Of a DNA stretch of 19,006 nucleotides, positions 8,114 through 15,499 are shown in pieces. Under the pieces are notes generated by a model. That model saw only the letters and a program-made list of their open reading frames with translations. It made no database searches and was not told the DNA's origin. The DNA is from Candidatus Omnitrophota bacterium (GTDB taxonomy: Bacteria; Omnitrophota; Gorgyraeia; B26-G9): contig DAOVNL010000001.1 in assembly GCA_030630245.1 (NCBI GenBank), forward strand, positions 1-19,006, written 5' to 3'. The position numbers and the translations under genes were made by a program. Numbering within the stretch: the first letter of the stretch is position 1; every line of letters starts with the position of its first letter.

Positions 8114-8500
8114 TCAAGCCTCAAGATCAAACTCTGTTTTATTCTTATTTGCTCTTGAGTCATTCCATCTTTTATAGCAGTAATCGATAAGGAATTGTCT
8201 TTCGGTTGGGTCCATTGATTCCAGTTGAATACCAGCGTCAAACTTCGAACTGTTCTCTTGAGCACAATCCCTAACCCATACAACTTTTCCGCTTGAGAAA
8301 AAAGGCATAATTGTTTCCGGGAACGTCATTTCGCAGTCCAGGGTAACTCCCTCTTCTACTTTTTGGTTCAAAGTTGCTTTAAAACCGCCGCGGCTAAAAT
8401 TATCAGTGGTCAATAATCCCTTGGTTTGAGAATTGCGTACATGAAATTCGCCGCTTATACTTGCACCAAAACGCATATGTTTTCTTTTGTCATCTACCAT
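8114..8500 (-). CDS. PilZ domain protein (predicted c-di-GMP binding)
   Basis: A 128-residue protein consisting almost wholly of one PilZ domain. The c-di-GMP signature is present in both parts: RKHMR (Arg6, Arg10; the RxxxR motif) and NFSRGG (Asn34, Ser36, Gly39; the [D/N]xSxxG motif). The beta-barrel continues through GVTLDCEMTFP and GKVVWVRD to GIQLESM. There is no signal peptide or output domain, so it probably acts in the cytoplasm as a stand-alone receptor that changes partner binding on c-di-GMP. A good promoter lies about 65 nt upstream. It appears monocistronic, between the nitronate monooxygenase terminator hairpin and the DUF457 promoter. The downstream gap (7995-8113) contains that promoter but no clear terminator. 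Confidence 0.88.
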   Translation of the reverse strand: MVDDKRKHMRFGASISGEFHVRNSQTKGLLTTDNFSRGGFKATLNQKVEEGVTLDCEMTFPETIMPFFSSGKVVWVRDCAQENSSKFDAGIQLESMDPTERQFLIDYCYKRWNDSRANKNKTEFDLEA

Positions 8501-8566
8501 AATATTTCTCTGTAGAATTAACTCCGTTTTATACCAGCAATTAAATTTTCACGATAAAACTGATTA

Positions 8567-8594
8567 AGTATACCACAAAAATAAAAGTTTACAA
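8567..8594 (-). promoter_or_regulatory. Promoter of the PilZ gene
   Basis: TTGTAA (8589-8594) and TATACT (8567-8572) on the minus strand are 16 nt apart, placed to transcribe the PilZ gene with a leader of about 60 nt. Confidence 0.55.
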
Positions 8595-8604
8595 GGTCCG
8601 GCAA

Positions 8605-8660
8605 GAAATTTTATAAGACCTGCAGGATTACTTCCCGAGGGGGTTAATCCTTTAGGACTT
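8605..8660 (-). terminator. Hairpin terminator after the nitronate monooxygenase gene
   Basis: The minus strand forms a two-part stem overlapping the stop codon. AAGTCCT (8654-8660) pairs with AGGTCTT (8615-8621) with one mismatch, and AGGATTA (8645-8651) pairs perfectly with TAATCCT (8624-8630). The following tract (ATAAAATTTC) is a poor U-run, so it may be only partly efficient. Confidence 0.5.
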
Positions 8661-9740
8661 ATCCAAAGCAGCAATAGTTTCCTCAACAATTTCATCCATA
8701 AGCTCTTTAACAGAGACTATTTTATTTATCCTGTAAACATTACTTCCGGAAAAAACTACCGCATCATCAATTTTTCCGCTCACAGCATTAAACAAGGCTT
8801 TTGCTATGCAATAAGGAGCCGTTGAAGGATTACAGGTTTTAAGACAATGGTAATTACATCTAAATTCTTCTCTCTTGCCCTCTACAACGCGTTCGATCAA
8901 AGATGTTTTTATCGACCTTCCCGGCATGCCCACAGGGCTTTTAATAATTACAATGTCTTCCTTTTTAGCTTCAAGATAAAGCTTTTTGAACTCATCGGGA
9001 ACCGAACACTCATGTGTAGCTACAAAGCGCGTAGCCATTTGCACGGCATTTACACCCAGCTTGAAAAAACGGGCCGCGTCTTTTCCGTCGAATATACCGC
9101 CGGCTGCGACAACCGGGATAAACACATTAAATTCTTTTTCGTATTCACGAATTATTTTAAGCACATCATTCACTAAAATTTCAAGCATATTTTCCGGAGG
9201 ATTAATCAGTTCTTCAAATTTAAACCCAAGATGTCCTCCAGCTAAAGGGCCCTCAACTACAACCGCATCGGGAAAACGATTATACCGTTTTTTCCATGTC
9301 TTTAATATAATTGCTGCAGCCCGGCCTGAAGAAACAATAGGGATAATTTTAATTGATGAGCCTTCCACATATTCAGGAAGTTTTAAAGGAAGCCCTGCTC
9401 CTGAAACAAGAAAATCAGCTTTCTCCTGAGCCACAACCCGCGCCAGATCCTCATAATTACTTACAGCAACAAGTATATTTGTTCCTATGACACCCTGTGT
9501 TAATTCCTTTGTTCTGCGTATCTCATTCTGCAGGCCCCGACGGGAAGCTTTAACAAAATCCTTATCATTTTCTTCCGTTCCATAGCCCAAGCCGACACTT
9601 GCAATTGTTCCTGCCCCTCCGCAATTGGCAACTGCGCTTACCAAAGAAGCTGTTGAGATAGCAACTCCCATCCCTCCCTGAATTATTGGTATCTTTACCT
9701 CTAAATCACCGATAAAAAGTGGTTTTAATTCATTTATCAT
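8652..9740 (-). CDS. Nitronate monooxygenase / FabK-like FMN-dependent TIM-barrel enzyme
   Basis: A 362-residue protein of the 2-nitropropane dioxygenase family. Signatures are PIIQGGMGVAIS at the N-terminus, VVEGPLAGGHLGF with the family's catalytic-type histidine, AAGGIFDGKDAARF and LGVNAVQMATRF (phosphate/FMN binding). Members oxidise alkyl nitronates or, in the FabK branch, reduce enoyl-ACP; which applies here cannot be told from motifs alone. The C-terminus carries four cysteines, Cys295, Cys299, Cys303 and Cys311, in a CxxxCxxxCxxxxxxxC pattern ending in PYCIAKAL. I associate such a cluster with a clade of anaerobe homologues, possibly binding an Fe-S cluster or metal. The start codon has AGGA 4 nt upstream. 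The gene stands alone between tRNA-His and a terminator hairpin. Confidence 0.85.
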   Translation of the reverse strand: MINELKPLFIGDLEVKIPIIQGGMGVAISTASLVSAVANCGGAGTIASVGLGYGTEENDKDFVKASRRGLQNEIRRTKELTQGVIGTNILVAVSNYEDLARVVAQEKADFLVSGAGLPLKLPEYVEGSSIKIIPIVSSGRAAAIILKTWKKRYNRFPDAVVVEGPLAGGHLGFKFEELINPPENMLEILVNDVLKIIREYEKEFNVFIPVVAAGGIFDGKDAARFFKLGVNAVQMATRFVATHECSVPDEFKKLYLEAKKEDIVIIKSPVGMPGRSIKTSLIERVVEGKREEFRCNYHCLKTCNPSTAPYCIAKALFNAVSGKIDDAVVFSGSNVYRINKIVSVKELMDEIVEETIAALDKS

Positions 9741-9822
9741 AAAATCCTATCTATCTTTCTTTTTAATACCAGTTGTCGCATTAATTAGAGACTCACTAAC
9801 TGCTTATAAAACTTTAATCCTA

Positions 9823-9900
9823 TGGGGTGGATGATGGGATTTGAACCCACGACCCCAAGAACCACAATCTTGTGCTCTAACCAACTGAGCTACATCCACC
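9823..9900 (-). tRNA. tRNA-His (GTG)
   Basis: The minus strand folds as a complete cloverleaf. The acceptor GTGGATG pairs with CATCCAC, the anticodon loop is TTGTGGT with anticodon GTG, and the T arm contains GGTTCAAAT. A G at position -1 opposite C73, diagnostic for tRNA-His, is present, and the 3' CCA is encoded (9823-9825). It is the last gene of a Pro-Arg-His cluster. Confidence 0.97.
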
Positions 9901-10110
9901 ATATACAAGTTACAAGTAAAAAGTTAAACACTAAAAAATAACATAAAAGATCATTTTATTTTCTATGTTGCAATGAATAATTTCCAGCTTTAATTCTGCC
10001 ACCGAAGCATATCTCTGAATCAGCCTATAACGAGCCTCGCCACAGGCCACTCTATTTAACCAATTCTTTATTTTCCGTTTTTAGCTTATTACTTTTTACT
10101 TATGTAGTAT
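9901..10110 (-). other. Spacer between tRNA-Arg and tRNA-His with inverted repeats and a short ORF
   Basis: The 210-nt spacer is long for a tRNA cluster. AAGTAAAAAGT (9914-9924) and its exact reverse complement ACTTTTTACTT (10091-10101) bracket the interior. Within it the minus strand has an open frame of about 48 codons whose translation includes the segment RVACGEARYRLIQRY; the first usable start is a GTG giving about 38 residues, with no clear ribosome site. I recognise no family. AAAAGTTAAACA also recurs near 10201, so related sequence lies just 5' of both tRNA-Arg and tRNA-His. Confidence 0.35.
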
Positions 10111-10187
<77 letters not shown>

Positions 10188-10273
10188 ACTGTGATTATAT
10201 AAAAGTTAAACAGCTAAATTATAAAATCAATTTAACTCTAACCCACCCATCCCCATGCTCAAGTACGCTTAAG

Positions 10274-10352
10274 TGGTCGGGGCAGGTGGATTCGAACCAC
10301 CGACCTCTTGGTCCCAAACCAAGCACTCTAAGCCAAGCTGAGCCATGCCCCG
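10274..10352 (-). tRNA. tRNA-Pro (TGG)
   Basis: The minus strand shows acceptor CGGGGCA paired with TGCCCCG, anticodon stem CTTGG/CCAAG with loop TTTGGGA (anticodon TGG), T arm GGTGGTTCGAATCCACC, and an encoded ACCA end (10274-10277). It is the first gene of the cluster in transcription order. Confidence 0.97.
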
Positions 10353-10389
10353 AATCATTTACAATGCTTAGATAATATTTTAATATTAT

Positions 10390-10428
10390 AAAAGTGTAGA
10401 GAAATGGTTGATACTTCTCTACACTTTT
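10390..10428 (-). terminator. Strong intrinsic terminator after the small secreted protein gene
   Basis: A perfect 14-bp stem (10390-10403 with 10415-10428) surrounds an 11-nt loop. Both arms end in AAAA/TTTT, so an A-run precedes and a T-rich tract follows in either direction. It closes the transcript of the secreted protein gene and separates it from the tRNA cluster. Confidence 0.8.
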
Positions 10429-10459
10429 CAAAAACGTATATTTTATTATTTATATTAAT

Positions 10460-10837
10460 TTAATTCTTTTTCCCCGACTTTTTAGCCTGTTTAGCTGTCT
10501 TTACTATACTTAAGGAAACAAGCGTATTCTTTTCTCTTCCCTTCTTGTCTTTTTCCTTTCGGAAAGTTGCCAGAATCGTCGCGTCACTCTTTAGTTCTTT
10601 CAGGGAAATCTTTATAGACTCACCTTTACTGGTTTTAAGCACTATGGTTGATTCTCCACGCGCCTTAAAATCAACATAATCAACTTTTCCCACCACACCA
10701 TATACATTTTGAGTCTTCGCCCCTAAAGTAAGCACCGAAGATGATGCAGCTTTTTCTTCAGCAAACAAACTCACCCCCTGCGCAGCCAGAAATAATAAAG
10801 CAAGGATTAAAATAACTACGGATAAATTTTTCCTCAT
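10460..10837 (-). CDS. Small secreted protein of unknown function
   Basis: A 125-residue protein with a clear signal peptide: a basic start (MRKN), a hydrophobic core of about 16 residues, and a likely cleavage after LFA near residue 26. The mature part of about 100 residues is rich in beta-forming segments (VYGVVGKVDYVDF, STIVLKTSKGESIKISL), then turns strongly lysine-rich at the C-terminus (KKSGKKN). No cysteines or known domain stand out. The gene is a self-contained unit, with a near-consensus promoter, a GGAGGG ribosome site 6 nt from the ATG and a strong terminator, so it is probably well expressed. I do not recognise a family; an exported small beta-barrel or OB-like protein is only a guess. 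Confidence 0.8.
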   Translation of the reverse strand: MRKNLSVVILILALLFLAAQGVSLFAEEKAASSSVLTLGAKTQNVYGVVGKVDYVDFKARGESTIVLKTSKGESIKISLKELKSDATILATFRKEKDKKGREKNTLVSLSIVKTAKQAKKSGKKN

Positions 10838-10872
10838 TTTTCCCTCCTCAATAAGGCCAAAAAGTTAAATTA

Positions 10873-10901
10873 AGTATAACACTATTTAATAATAACGTCA
10901 A
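10873..10901 (-). promoter_or_regulatory. Sigma-70 promoter of the small secreted protein gene
   Basis: TTGACG (10896-10901), a 17-nt spacer, then TATACT (10873-10878) with TGT just upstream of the -10. This is the best sigma-70 match in the window and leaves a leader of about 30 nt. Confidence 0.75.
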
Positions 10902-10937
10902 GAAATTAGGATATTAAGTTCCGCCTCAACAAAAGCA

Positions 10938-11348
10938 TTAAAATGAACGCTTCCAGAACAGTTTAAGACGTTCATCATCCGGATCCACCCTTATATCCAC
11001 TTTATAACGGTTCAGATAGGGATCATCAAGCTTATTGAGCCATTCAAAATAATCAACCCCCTTATCCATCAATTCCGAGAACTGAGGGATATAGTATTCA
11101 TTAATTGTAAGCCTTACTGTTTCCGGTGTTATCTTTTTTTTATCCGGGTATTTCTTCTTTTTATTTTCTTCCTGGTTTATTGTCTTATTCCAGTCTAATG
11201 TTACATAGCTGTATTTTGAAAGCTCTTTCTGGTCGATATCATTAGCCGGCAAATAATCCACATTCGCCAAAAGAAGAAAAAATAGTGCCCCGAAACTAAA
11301 AGCTAAAAATTTAACTTCAAATTTTATTTTAAATTTAACTCTTTTCAT
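10938..11348 (-). CDS. Small membrane-anchored or exported protein of unknown function
   Basis: A 136-residue protein. A basic N-terminus (MKRVKFKIKFEVK) is followed by one hydrophobic stretch at about residues 14-30, which could be an uncleaved anchor or a signal peptide. The rest is hydrophilic and charged, with a lysine-rich patch (EENKKKKYPDKKK) and an acidic, aromatic C-terminal half (VDYFEWLNKLDDPYLNRY). No recognised domain. The start lacks a clear ribosome site, and the gene begins 37 nt after the rRNA methyltransferase gene, so it is probably read from that transcript. It could plausibly be lineage-specific. Confidence 0.65.
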   Translation of the reverse strand: MKRVKFKIKFEVKFLAFSFGALFFLLLANVDYLPANDIDQKELSKYSYVTLDWNKTINQEENKKKKYPDKKKITPETVRLTINEYYIPQFSELMDKGVDYFEWLNKLDDPYLNRYKVDIRVDPDDERLKLFWKRSF

Positions 11349-11385
11349 AACAATAACTTAAATACACACTGCTTCGCCTGTACCC

Positions 11386-12102
11386 TTATTTTCTTTGTCT
11401 GGCAACCTCATAGCAAAATATCGCTGTTGCTACCGCTGTGTTAAGGGAAAGCCTGGCTCCCGGCATGGGCAAAGTAACCTTAAAATCCAAATGCGCAATT
11501 AATCCCGGTCGAATCCCCTTATCCTCAGAGCCGATAACAAGACAAAGCGGAAATTGAAATTTAAAACCGGTGATATCCTCGCCTTCTTCAACCACCGTCC
11601 CGGCTACCCAATAGCCCGCGTCTTTAGCCTGTTTAATCGCAGGTATCAGATTTGTTTCCTGTATTACCGGTATATAGTTTTCCCCTCCGCAGGCAACTCT
11701 TAAAACTGTCTCATTTATGCTTCCAGACCTATGCCTGGGAATTATCAGGGCAAATCTGCTAAAACATGCCGCTGTTCTTAAAATAGAACCCAGGTTCTGC
11801 GGATCCGTAATATTACTTAAAGCGATCAGCGTTAATTTCTCCTCATCCGGCAATTGCAAAATATTCTGCAAATCATTGTACAGAAAATCCTGAGTTTCCG
11901 CTATAACTCCTTGATTATTTACATTCTTTGCAAGCAACATAAATTCCTCATCAGGAAGGAAAAGATGCGGAACATTAAACTGCTGTGCCAATTTCTTAAT
12001 AAACCTGTTGTCTGTGCTTTGATTACAAATTATTTTTTTTATGGTTTTAGGATGAGCCTTTAAACGCTCAACAACCTGGTTTTTGCCATAAAGTCTAATC
12101 AT
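11386..12102 (-). CDS. rlmB: SpoU/TrmH-family 23S rRNA 2'-O-methyltransferase (RlmB-like)
   Basis: A 238-residue SPOUT methyltransferase that transfers a methyl group from S-adenosylmethionine to a ribose 2'-hydroxyl. The N-terminal substrate-binding domain (about residues 1-75, starting IRLYGKNQVVERL) is typical of RlmB, which modifies G2251 of 23S rRNA. The three knot motifs are NITDPQNLGSILRTA, LVIGSEDKGIRP and LPMPGARLSLNTAVATAI. Motif 2 has GSED where GxEG is more usual, and motif 3 has SLNTAVA instead of SLNVSVA; the key Glu and Asn are kept. A different TrmH-family rRNA target is possible. The start has AAAGG about 9 nt upstream. It follows mgtE after 198 nt of repeat-like DNA and is followed closely by a small membrane protein gene. 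Confidence 0.82.
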   Translation of the reverse strand: MIRLYGKNQVVERLKAHPKTIKKIICNQSTDNRFIKKLAQQFNVPHLFLPDEEFMLLAKNVNNQGVIAETQDFLYNDLQNILQLPDEEKLTLIALSNITDPQNLGSILRTAACFSRFALIIPRHRSGSINETVLRVACGGENYIPVIQETNLIPAIKQAKDAGYWVAGTVVEEGEDITGFKFQFPLCLVIGSEDKGIRPGLIAHLDFKVTLPMPGARLSLNTAVATAIFCYEVARQRK

Positions 12103-12158
12103 GAAATTTTACCTTTAAAATAAGCTTGAACAATAATTATTTGAACTGCCTGTGATTA

Positions 12159-12299
12159 TGGCTTTGTTGCAAAACAACAAAGCCACACGAATTATCACTA
12201 ATATTTACCAAATGTTCACAAATAGCTCGTCGGTACTTTCTGTTAAATTCGTATTTTAATTCGTGTTGACTTGCGGGGACTGTGTTTCGCAACAGTCCC
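12159..12299 (-). repeat. Degenerate intergenic repeat with nested inverted repeats
   Basis: The 198-nt gap between mgtE and rlmB has no gene. TGGCTTTGTTG (12159-12169) pairs perfectly with 12175-12185 around a 5-nt loop, and ACACGAATTA (12185-12194) is the exact reverse complement of 12257-12266. On the minus strand, units like ACGAATT and TTAGTGATAATTCGTGT recur in diverged form. I associate such AATTCGTG-type units with dispersed intergenic repeats in some environmental bacteria, but only this copy is visible here. Confidence 0.45.
12276..12299 (-). terminator. Hairpin directly after the mgtE stop codon
   Basis: GGGACTGT pairs with ACAGTCCC (8 bp, 8-nt loop) immediately downstream of the mgtE stop. 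No U-run follows on the minus strand, so it may stabilise the 3' end or belong to the adjacent repeat rather than terminate. Confidence 0.35.
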
Positions 12300-12300
12300 A

Positions 12301-13701
12301 TTATCTTAATACAGGTAGGATAAGCTGCGCAACTTTAAAATATATTATTAACCCGATAATATCAACAAAACTTGTCGTAATCGGTCCGGCAAGCACAGCA
12401 GGATCAAGACCCATTTTTTTTGAAATAAAAGGTAAAGAAATACCCGTGCATATCGCGAGTAATACAATCAAAAACATAGTCAAGCCTACCACTAATCCGA
12501 GTAACGGGTCACTCTGTAGTAATATAGCTCTTATAAACGCCACCACCCCCACTATGAACCCCATCATTAAAGCGGCAAAAAGTTCAAGTTTAAACACCCT
12601 CTTCACATTATCAAAGCTGGCATCGCCGGTAGCTAAACCGCGGATAACCGTAATTGAACTCTGCGTTCCCGCGTTTCCTCCGGTACCCAGCAGCATTGGG
12701 ATAAAAAACACCAGCGCCACCACACTGCTTAAAGAATTTTGAAAAGTCTTAAGAACTGTTCCTGTTAAAAAATCAAATATAAGCAGGAAAACAAGCCAGC
12801 CTGCCCGACGGCTGATAAGCTCCTTAACCGTAGCCGTGGCATAACTTATCATTTTACCTTCCCCGGGAGTCATCTTACCAACTTCGTAAATCTCCTTTGT
12901 TGCTTCCCTTTCAATAACATCAACAATATCGTCAATAGTAATTACGCCGATCAATTCATTGTTTTCATCAACAACCGGCGCGTCAATAAGGTCATAACGT
13001 TTAAAACTCTGGGCAACCTCCTCATCAGGAGCATACTCATTGATTTTTATAAAATCAGTGCTTTCCATCAAATCTTTGATCAGCATATCAGACGGTGCTT
13101 TGATTAGATCCTGCAGTTCCACCACCCCGATCAATTTATGCCCGGCGGCAGTAACGTATATTGAGCTGATATCCAGATCATCATCAAAGCTTAAAGTATC
13201 CTGCAATTTTAAAATTGCCGCGCGCGCCGTTATCTCCTTACGCAGCTCAATATAATCCGTTGTCATGATCGCGCCCGCGGTTCCCTCATCGTAAGTCATC
13301 AACTCTCTTACGTCTTCAACCTCTTCCTTTTTCATCAGTTTAAAGAACTTTTTTATTACCTTAGGAGGCAGATCTTTAAAAAGATTAGCACGGTCATCCG
13401 GGGCCATTTCGTTTAAAACCTGAGAAACCTCGGCATTATCAAGGTTATCAAGCAGGAACGACTGCTCTTCAAATTTAAGCGTCTCGAACAATTCCCCGGC
13501 CAGGGAAGTCCTCAGGAGTTTAAAAATAAGGATCTTTTCCTGATCGGAGAAATTATGCCAGCGTTCGGCAATATCTATTGCCGGAATCTTTGAGATAAGA
13601 GATTTCACCTCGGAAAAGCTCTTATTATTCAGCAATCTCCTGATCTCGGGGACAAACAACGCTGTCATGCTTAATGATTTTTGCTGGTTCTTTTTCGTCA
13701 T
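12301..13701 (-). CDS. mgtE: MgtE magnesium transporter
   Basis: A 466-residue protein with the complete MgtE layout. A cytoplasmic superhelical N domain (about residues 10-130) contains MAPDDRANLFKDLP. A CBS pair follows (about 135-255), starting at YDEGTAGAIMTTDYI, then a connecting helix and five membrane helices (about 285-466). The pore signature is PMLLGTGGNAGTQSS. MgtE dimers carry Mg2+ into the cell down the membrane potential, and the N and CBS domains close the pore when internal Mg2+ is high. Length and motifs are normal, with no truncation. The start lacks a clear ribosome site, but a promoter with a perfect TTGACA box lies about 50 nt upstream. The short leader leaves no room for an M-box riboswitch. 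Confidence 0.95.
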   Translation of the reverse strand: MTKKNQQKSLSMTALFVPEIRRLLNNKSFSEVKSLISKIPAIDIAERWHNFSDQEKILIFKLLRTSLAGELFETLKFEEQSFLLDNLDNAEVSQVLNEMAPDDRANLFKDLPPKVIKKFFKLMKKEEVEDVRELMTYDEGTAGAIMTTDYIELRKEITARAAILKLQDTLSFDDDLDISSIYVTAAGHKLIGVVELQDLIKAPSDMLIKDLMESTDFIKINEYAPDEEVAQSFKRYDLIDAPVVDENNELIGVITIDDIVDVIEREATKEIYEVGKMTPGEGKMISYATATVKELISRRAGWLVFLLIFDFLTGTVLKTFQNSLSSVVALVFFIPMLLGTGGNAGTQSSITVIRGLATGDASFDNVKRVFKLELFAALMMGFIVGVVAFIRAILLQSDPLLGLVVGLTMFLIVLLAICTGISLPFISKKMGLDPAVLAGPITTSFVDIIGLIIYFKVAQLILPVLR

Positions 13702-13752
13702 TTTTAGATTTTTAGTTTAGTAAAATTAAAAGTCATTAAAAATTATATATTT

Positions 13753-13782
13753 ATCATATATTAATTAAGTAACCTATGTCAA
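13753..13782 (-). promoter_or_regulatory. Promoter of mgtE
   Basis: On the minus strand a perfect -35 TTGACA (13777-13782) and TATGAT (13753-13758) stand 18 nt apart, giving a leader of about 45 nt. Confidence 0.6.
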
Positions 13783-13834
13783 AATTATTTTCAACCCCAG
13801 GACAAGATTAATACCGGAAAATAATAGAAAATAA

Positions 13835-15475
13835 CTAATGCGGTTTCTCCGTTACCGGCTCCGCTGTCCACTGCAGTTTACCCAGAACAGCCTGAGCAAC
13901 ATTAGTTAAATGATCTGCAATTTTTTCAAAATTACTGATCAAATCAAGAAAAACAATCCCGGAAAGAACCTTACACTGGCCGCTGGACAAACGATTTATG
14001 TGATTCTCACGCAGTTGCTGCGTAAATTTATTAACTTTCTTTTCCAAGTCCAATACCTTTTTCGCATCTTCGGTGCTGTCATTATCCAGGGAATTAATCG
14101 TTGCTTGAGCCATGTCATCTACGAGAGAAAACATCTCCTTAAGCTCCTTTTCCGCTTCTTTGGAAAAAGGAAGATGGAAAGAGATTTTTCTTTCAGCAAG
14201 CTCCATAATGTTCTCGCAATGATCCCCCATTCTCTCGATATCATTTACGCTGTGCAGTAAGGAGGGTATCTTATTTGCAAGTTCAGGTGATATTTCCTTT
14301 TGCATAAGCTCCATAAGATAATTAGTTACCGCCTCCTGCAGATTGTCTAATGCTGCTTCTTTTTTAGCAACAAGGCTTAATACCTTAACATTCTCCTTTA
14401 AAAAACCCTGCATAGTATCACTCATCATTCCTCGAGCAAGGTTGGTCATACGCACAACTTCCTTGATCGAAGCATCAAAAGCAGCAATCGGGGTAAATAA
14501 AAGGTGTTTTTCAAGAAATTGCGGCTGGTTATCAATAATTGTGTCTTTGCCGGGTAACACCCTTGTTACAACCTTTGCATAAACTGAGGCAAACGGGACC
14601 AAAACTAATGTCCCTACCACATTAAATAATGTATGCGCATTAGCCACCTGCCTTGCGATGTCGCCTGATGTAAACGCAATAATCTTGTGGTAAAAAGGCA
14701 ATGTCGGCAAAAACAAGAGCGTTATCATAACATTAAACAAAACATGCGCAAGCGCCGCTCTTTTTGCGGAGATCGTTGTTCCCAAAGAAGCAAGCATTGC
14801 TGTAACACATGTACCTATATTACAACCGAATATAAGCGGAATAGCACCTTGTAAGTCAAACAGCCCCACAGAGGCCAGGGTAATAATCATACCTGTGGTA
14901 ACGCTTGAACTCTGGAACAGTGCTGTTACGCCTGCGCCAATCAAAATACCCAGAAAGGGATTCTTGCTAAACTGGACAAAAATATTCTGTATAGCCGGAT
15001 CTCCCGCAAAGGGCTTTATCATCGAAGTCATTATCTTTAAGCCAAGAAACAAAATACCAAACCCTAAGCAGAAAAGGCCAAAAAACTTCCAAAATCTTTT
15101 TGGTGAAAATAAATACAGGCATGTGCCAATAGCAATAACCGGCAGCGCAATTGCCGTTAATTTAAAGGCAATTATCTGAGCGGTTATAGTTGTGCCGATA
15201 TTAGCGCCGAAGATAACACCTATTGCCTGCGCCAAACTCATAAGTCCAGCGTTAACAAAACCTACCACCATAACCGTTGTTGCTGATGAGCTTTGGATAA
15301 TAGCAGTAATTCCAGCACCAAGCAATGTCCCTGAAAAAGTATTTTTGGTAAGGGCCTTAAGCAAACGTCTCAGCCTGTCTCCGGCAGCATTTTGCAACCC
15401 TTCACCCATCAAATGAATACCGTAAATAAAAAGCCCCAACCCTCCAACAACACTAAAAACCAACTCCTTGACCAT
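13835..15475 (-). CDS. Na+/phosphate cotransporter family protein with PhoU-like C-terminus
   Basis: A 546-residue membrane protein of the Na/Pi cotransporter family (NptA/PNaS type). The transport domain is an internal repeat, each half marked by a QSSS motif: QSSSATT at residues 61-67 and QSSSVTT at 188-194, with FGANIGTTITAQ and FGCNIGTCVTAM following each. About eight membrane helices precede a cytoplasmic, helical PhoU-like domain (about residues 335-530). The family moves phosphate with sodium; whether this member imports or exports is unknown. I chose the ATG at 15475 because GGGAGG lies 5 nt upstream. An in-frame ATG at 15496 would add seven residues without a ribosome site. The preceding gene of unknown function ends 24 nt upstream, so the two are probably co-transcribed. 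Confidence 0.92.
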   Translation of the reverse strand: MVKELVFSVVGGLGLFIYGIHLMGEGLQNAAGDRLRRLLKALTKNTFSGTLLGAGITAIIQSSSATTVMVVGFVNAGLMSLAQAIGVIFGANIGTTITAQIIAFKLTAIALPVIAIGTCLYLFSPKRFWKFFGLFCLGFGILFLGLKIMTSMIKPFAGDPAIQNIFVQFSKNPFLGILIGAGVTALFQSSSVTTGMIITLASVGLFDLQGAIPLIFGCNIGTCVTAMLASLGTTISAKRAALAHVLFNVMITLLFLPTLPFYHKIIAFTSGDIARQVANAHTLFNVVGTLVLVPFASVYAKVVTRVLPGKDTIIDNQPQFLEKHLLFTPIAAFDASIKEVVRMTNLARGMMSDTMQGFLKENVKVLSLVAKKEAALDNLQEAVTNYLMELMQKEISPELANKIPSLLHSVNDIERMGDHCENIMELAERKISFHLPFSKEAEKELKEMFSLVDDMAQATINSLDNDSTEDAKKVLDLEKKVNKFTQQLRENHINRLSSGQCKVLSGIVFLDLISNFEKIADHLTNVAQAVLGKLQWTAEPVTEKPH

Positions 15476-15480
15476 TAAAT

Positions 15481-15486
15481 CCTCCC
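15481..15486 (-). promoter_or_regulatory. Ribosome binding site that sets the Na/Pi transporter start
   Basis: GGGAGG on the minus strand, 5 nt before the ATG at 15475. It lies inside the frame that would be coding if the ATG at 15496 were used, which favours the shorter protein. Confidence 0.75.
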
Positions 15487-15499
15487 TAAAAAACATGTT

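Noticed and set aside
13702..13834. M-box magnesium riboswitch before mgtE
   Set aside because: The leader from the predicted promoter is only about 45 nt, AT-rich and without the M-box helices.
15476..15496. Upstream ATG adding seven residues to the Na/Pi transporter
   Set aside because: The only strong ribosome site (GGGAGG, 15481-15486) lies inside this extension and serves the ATG at 15475.
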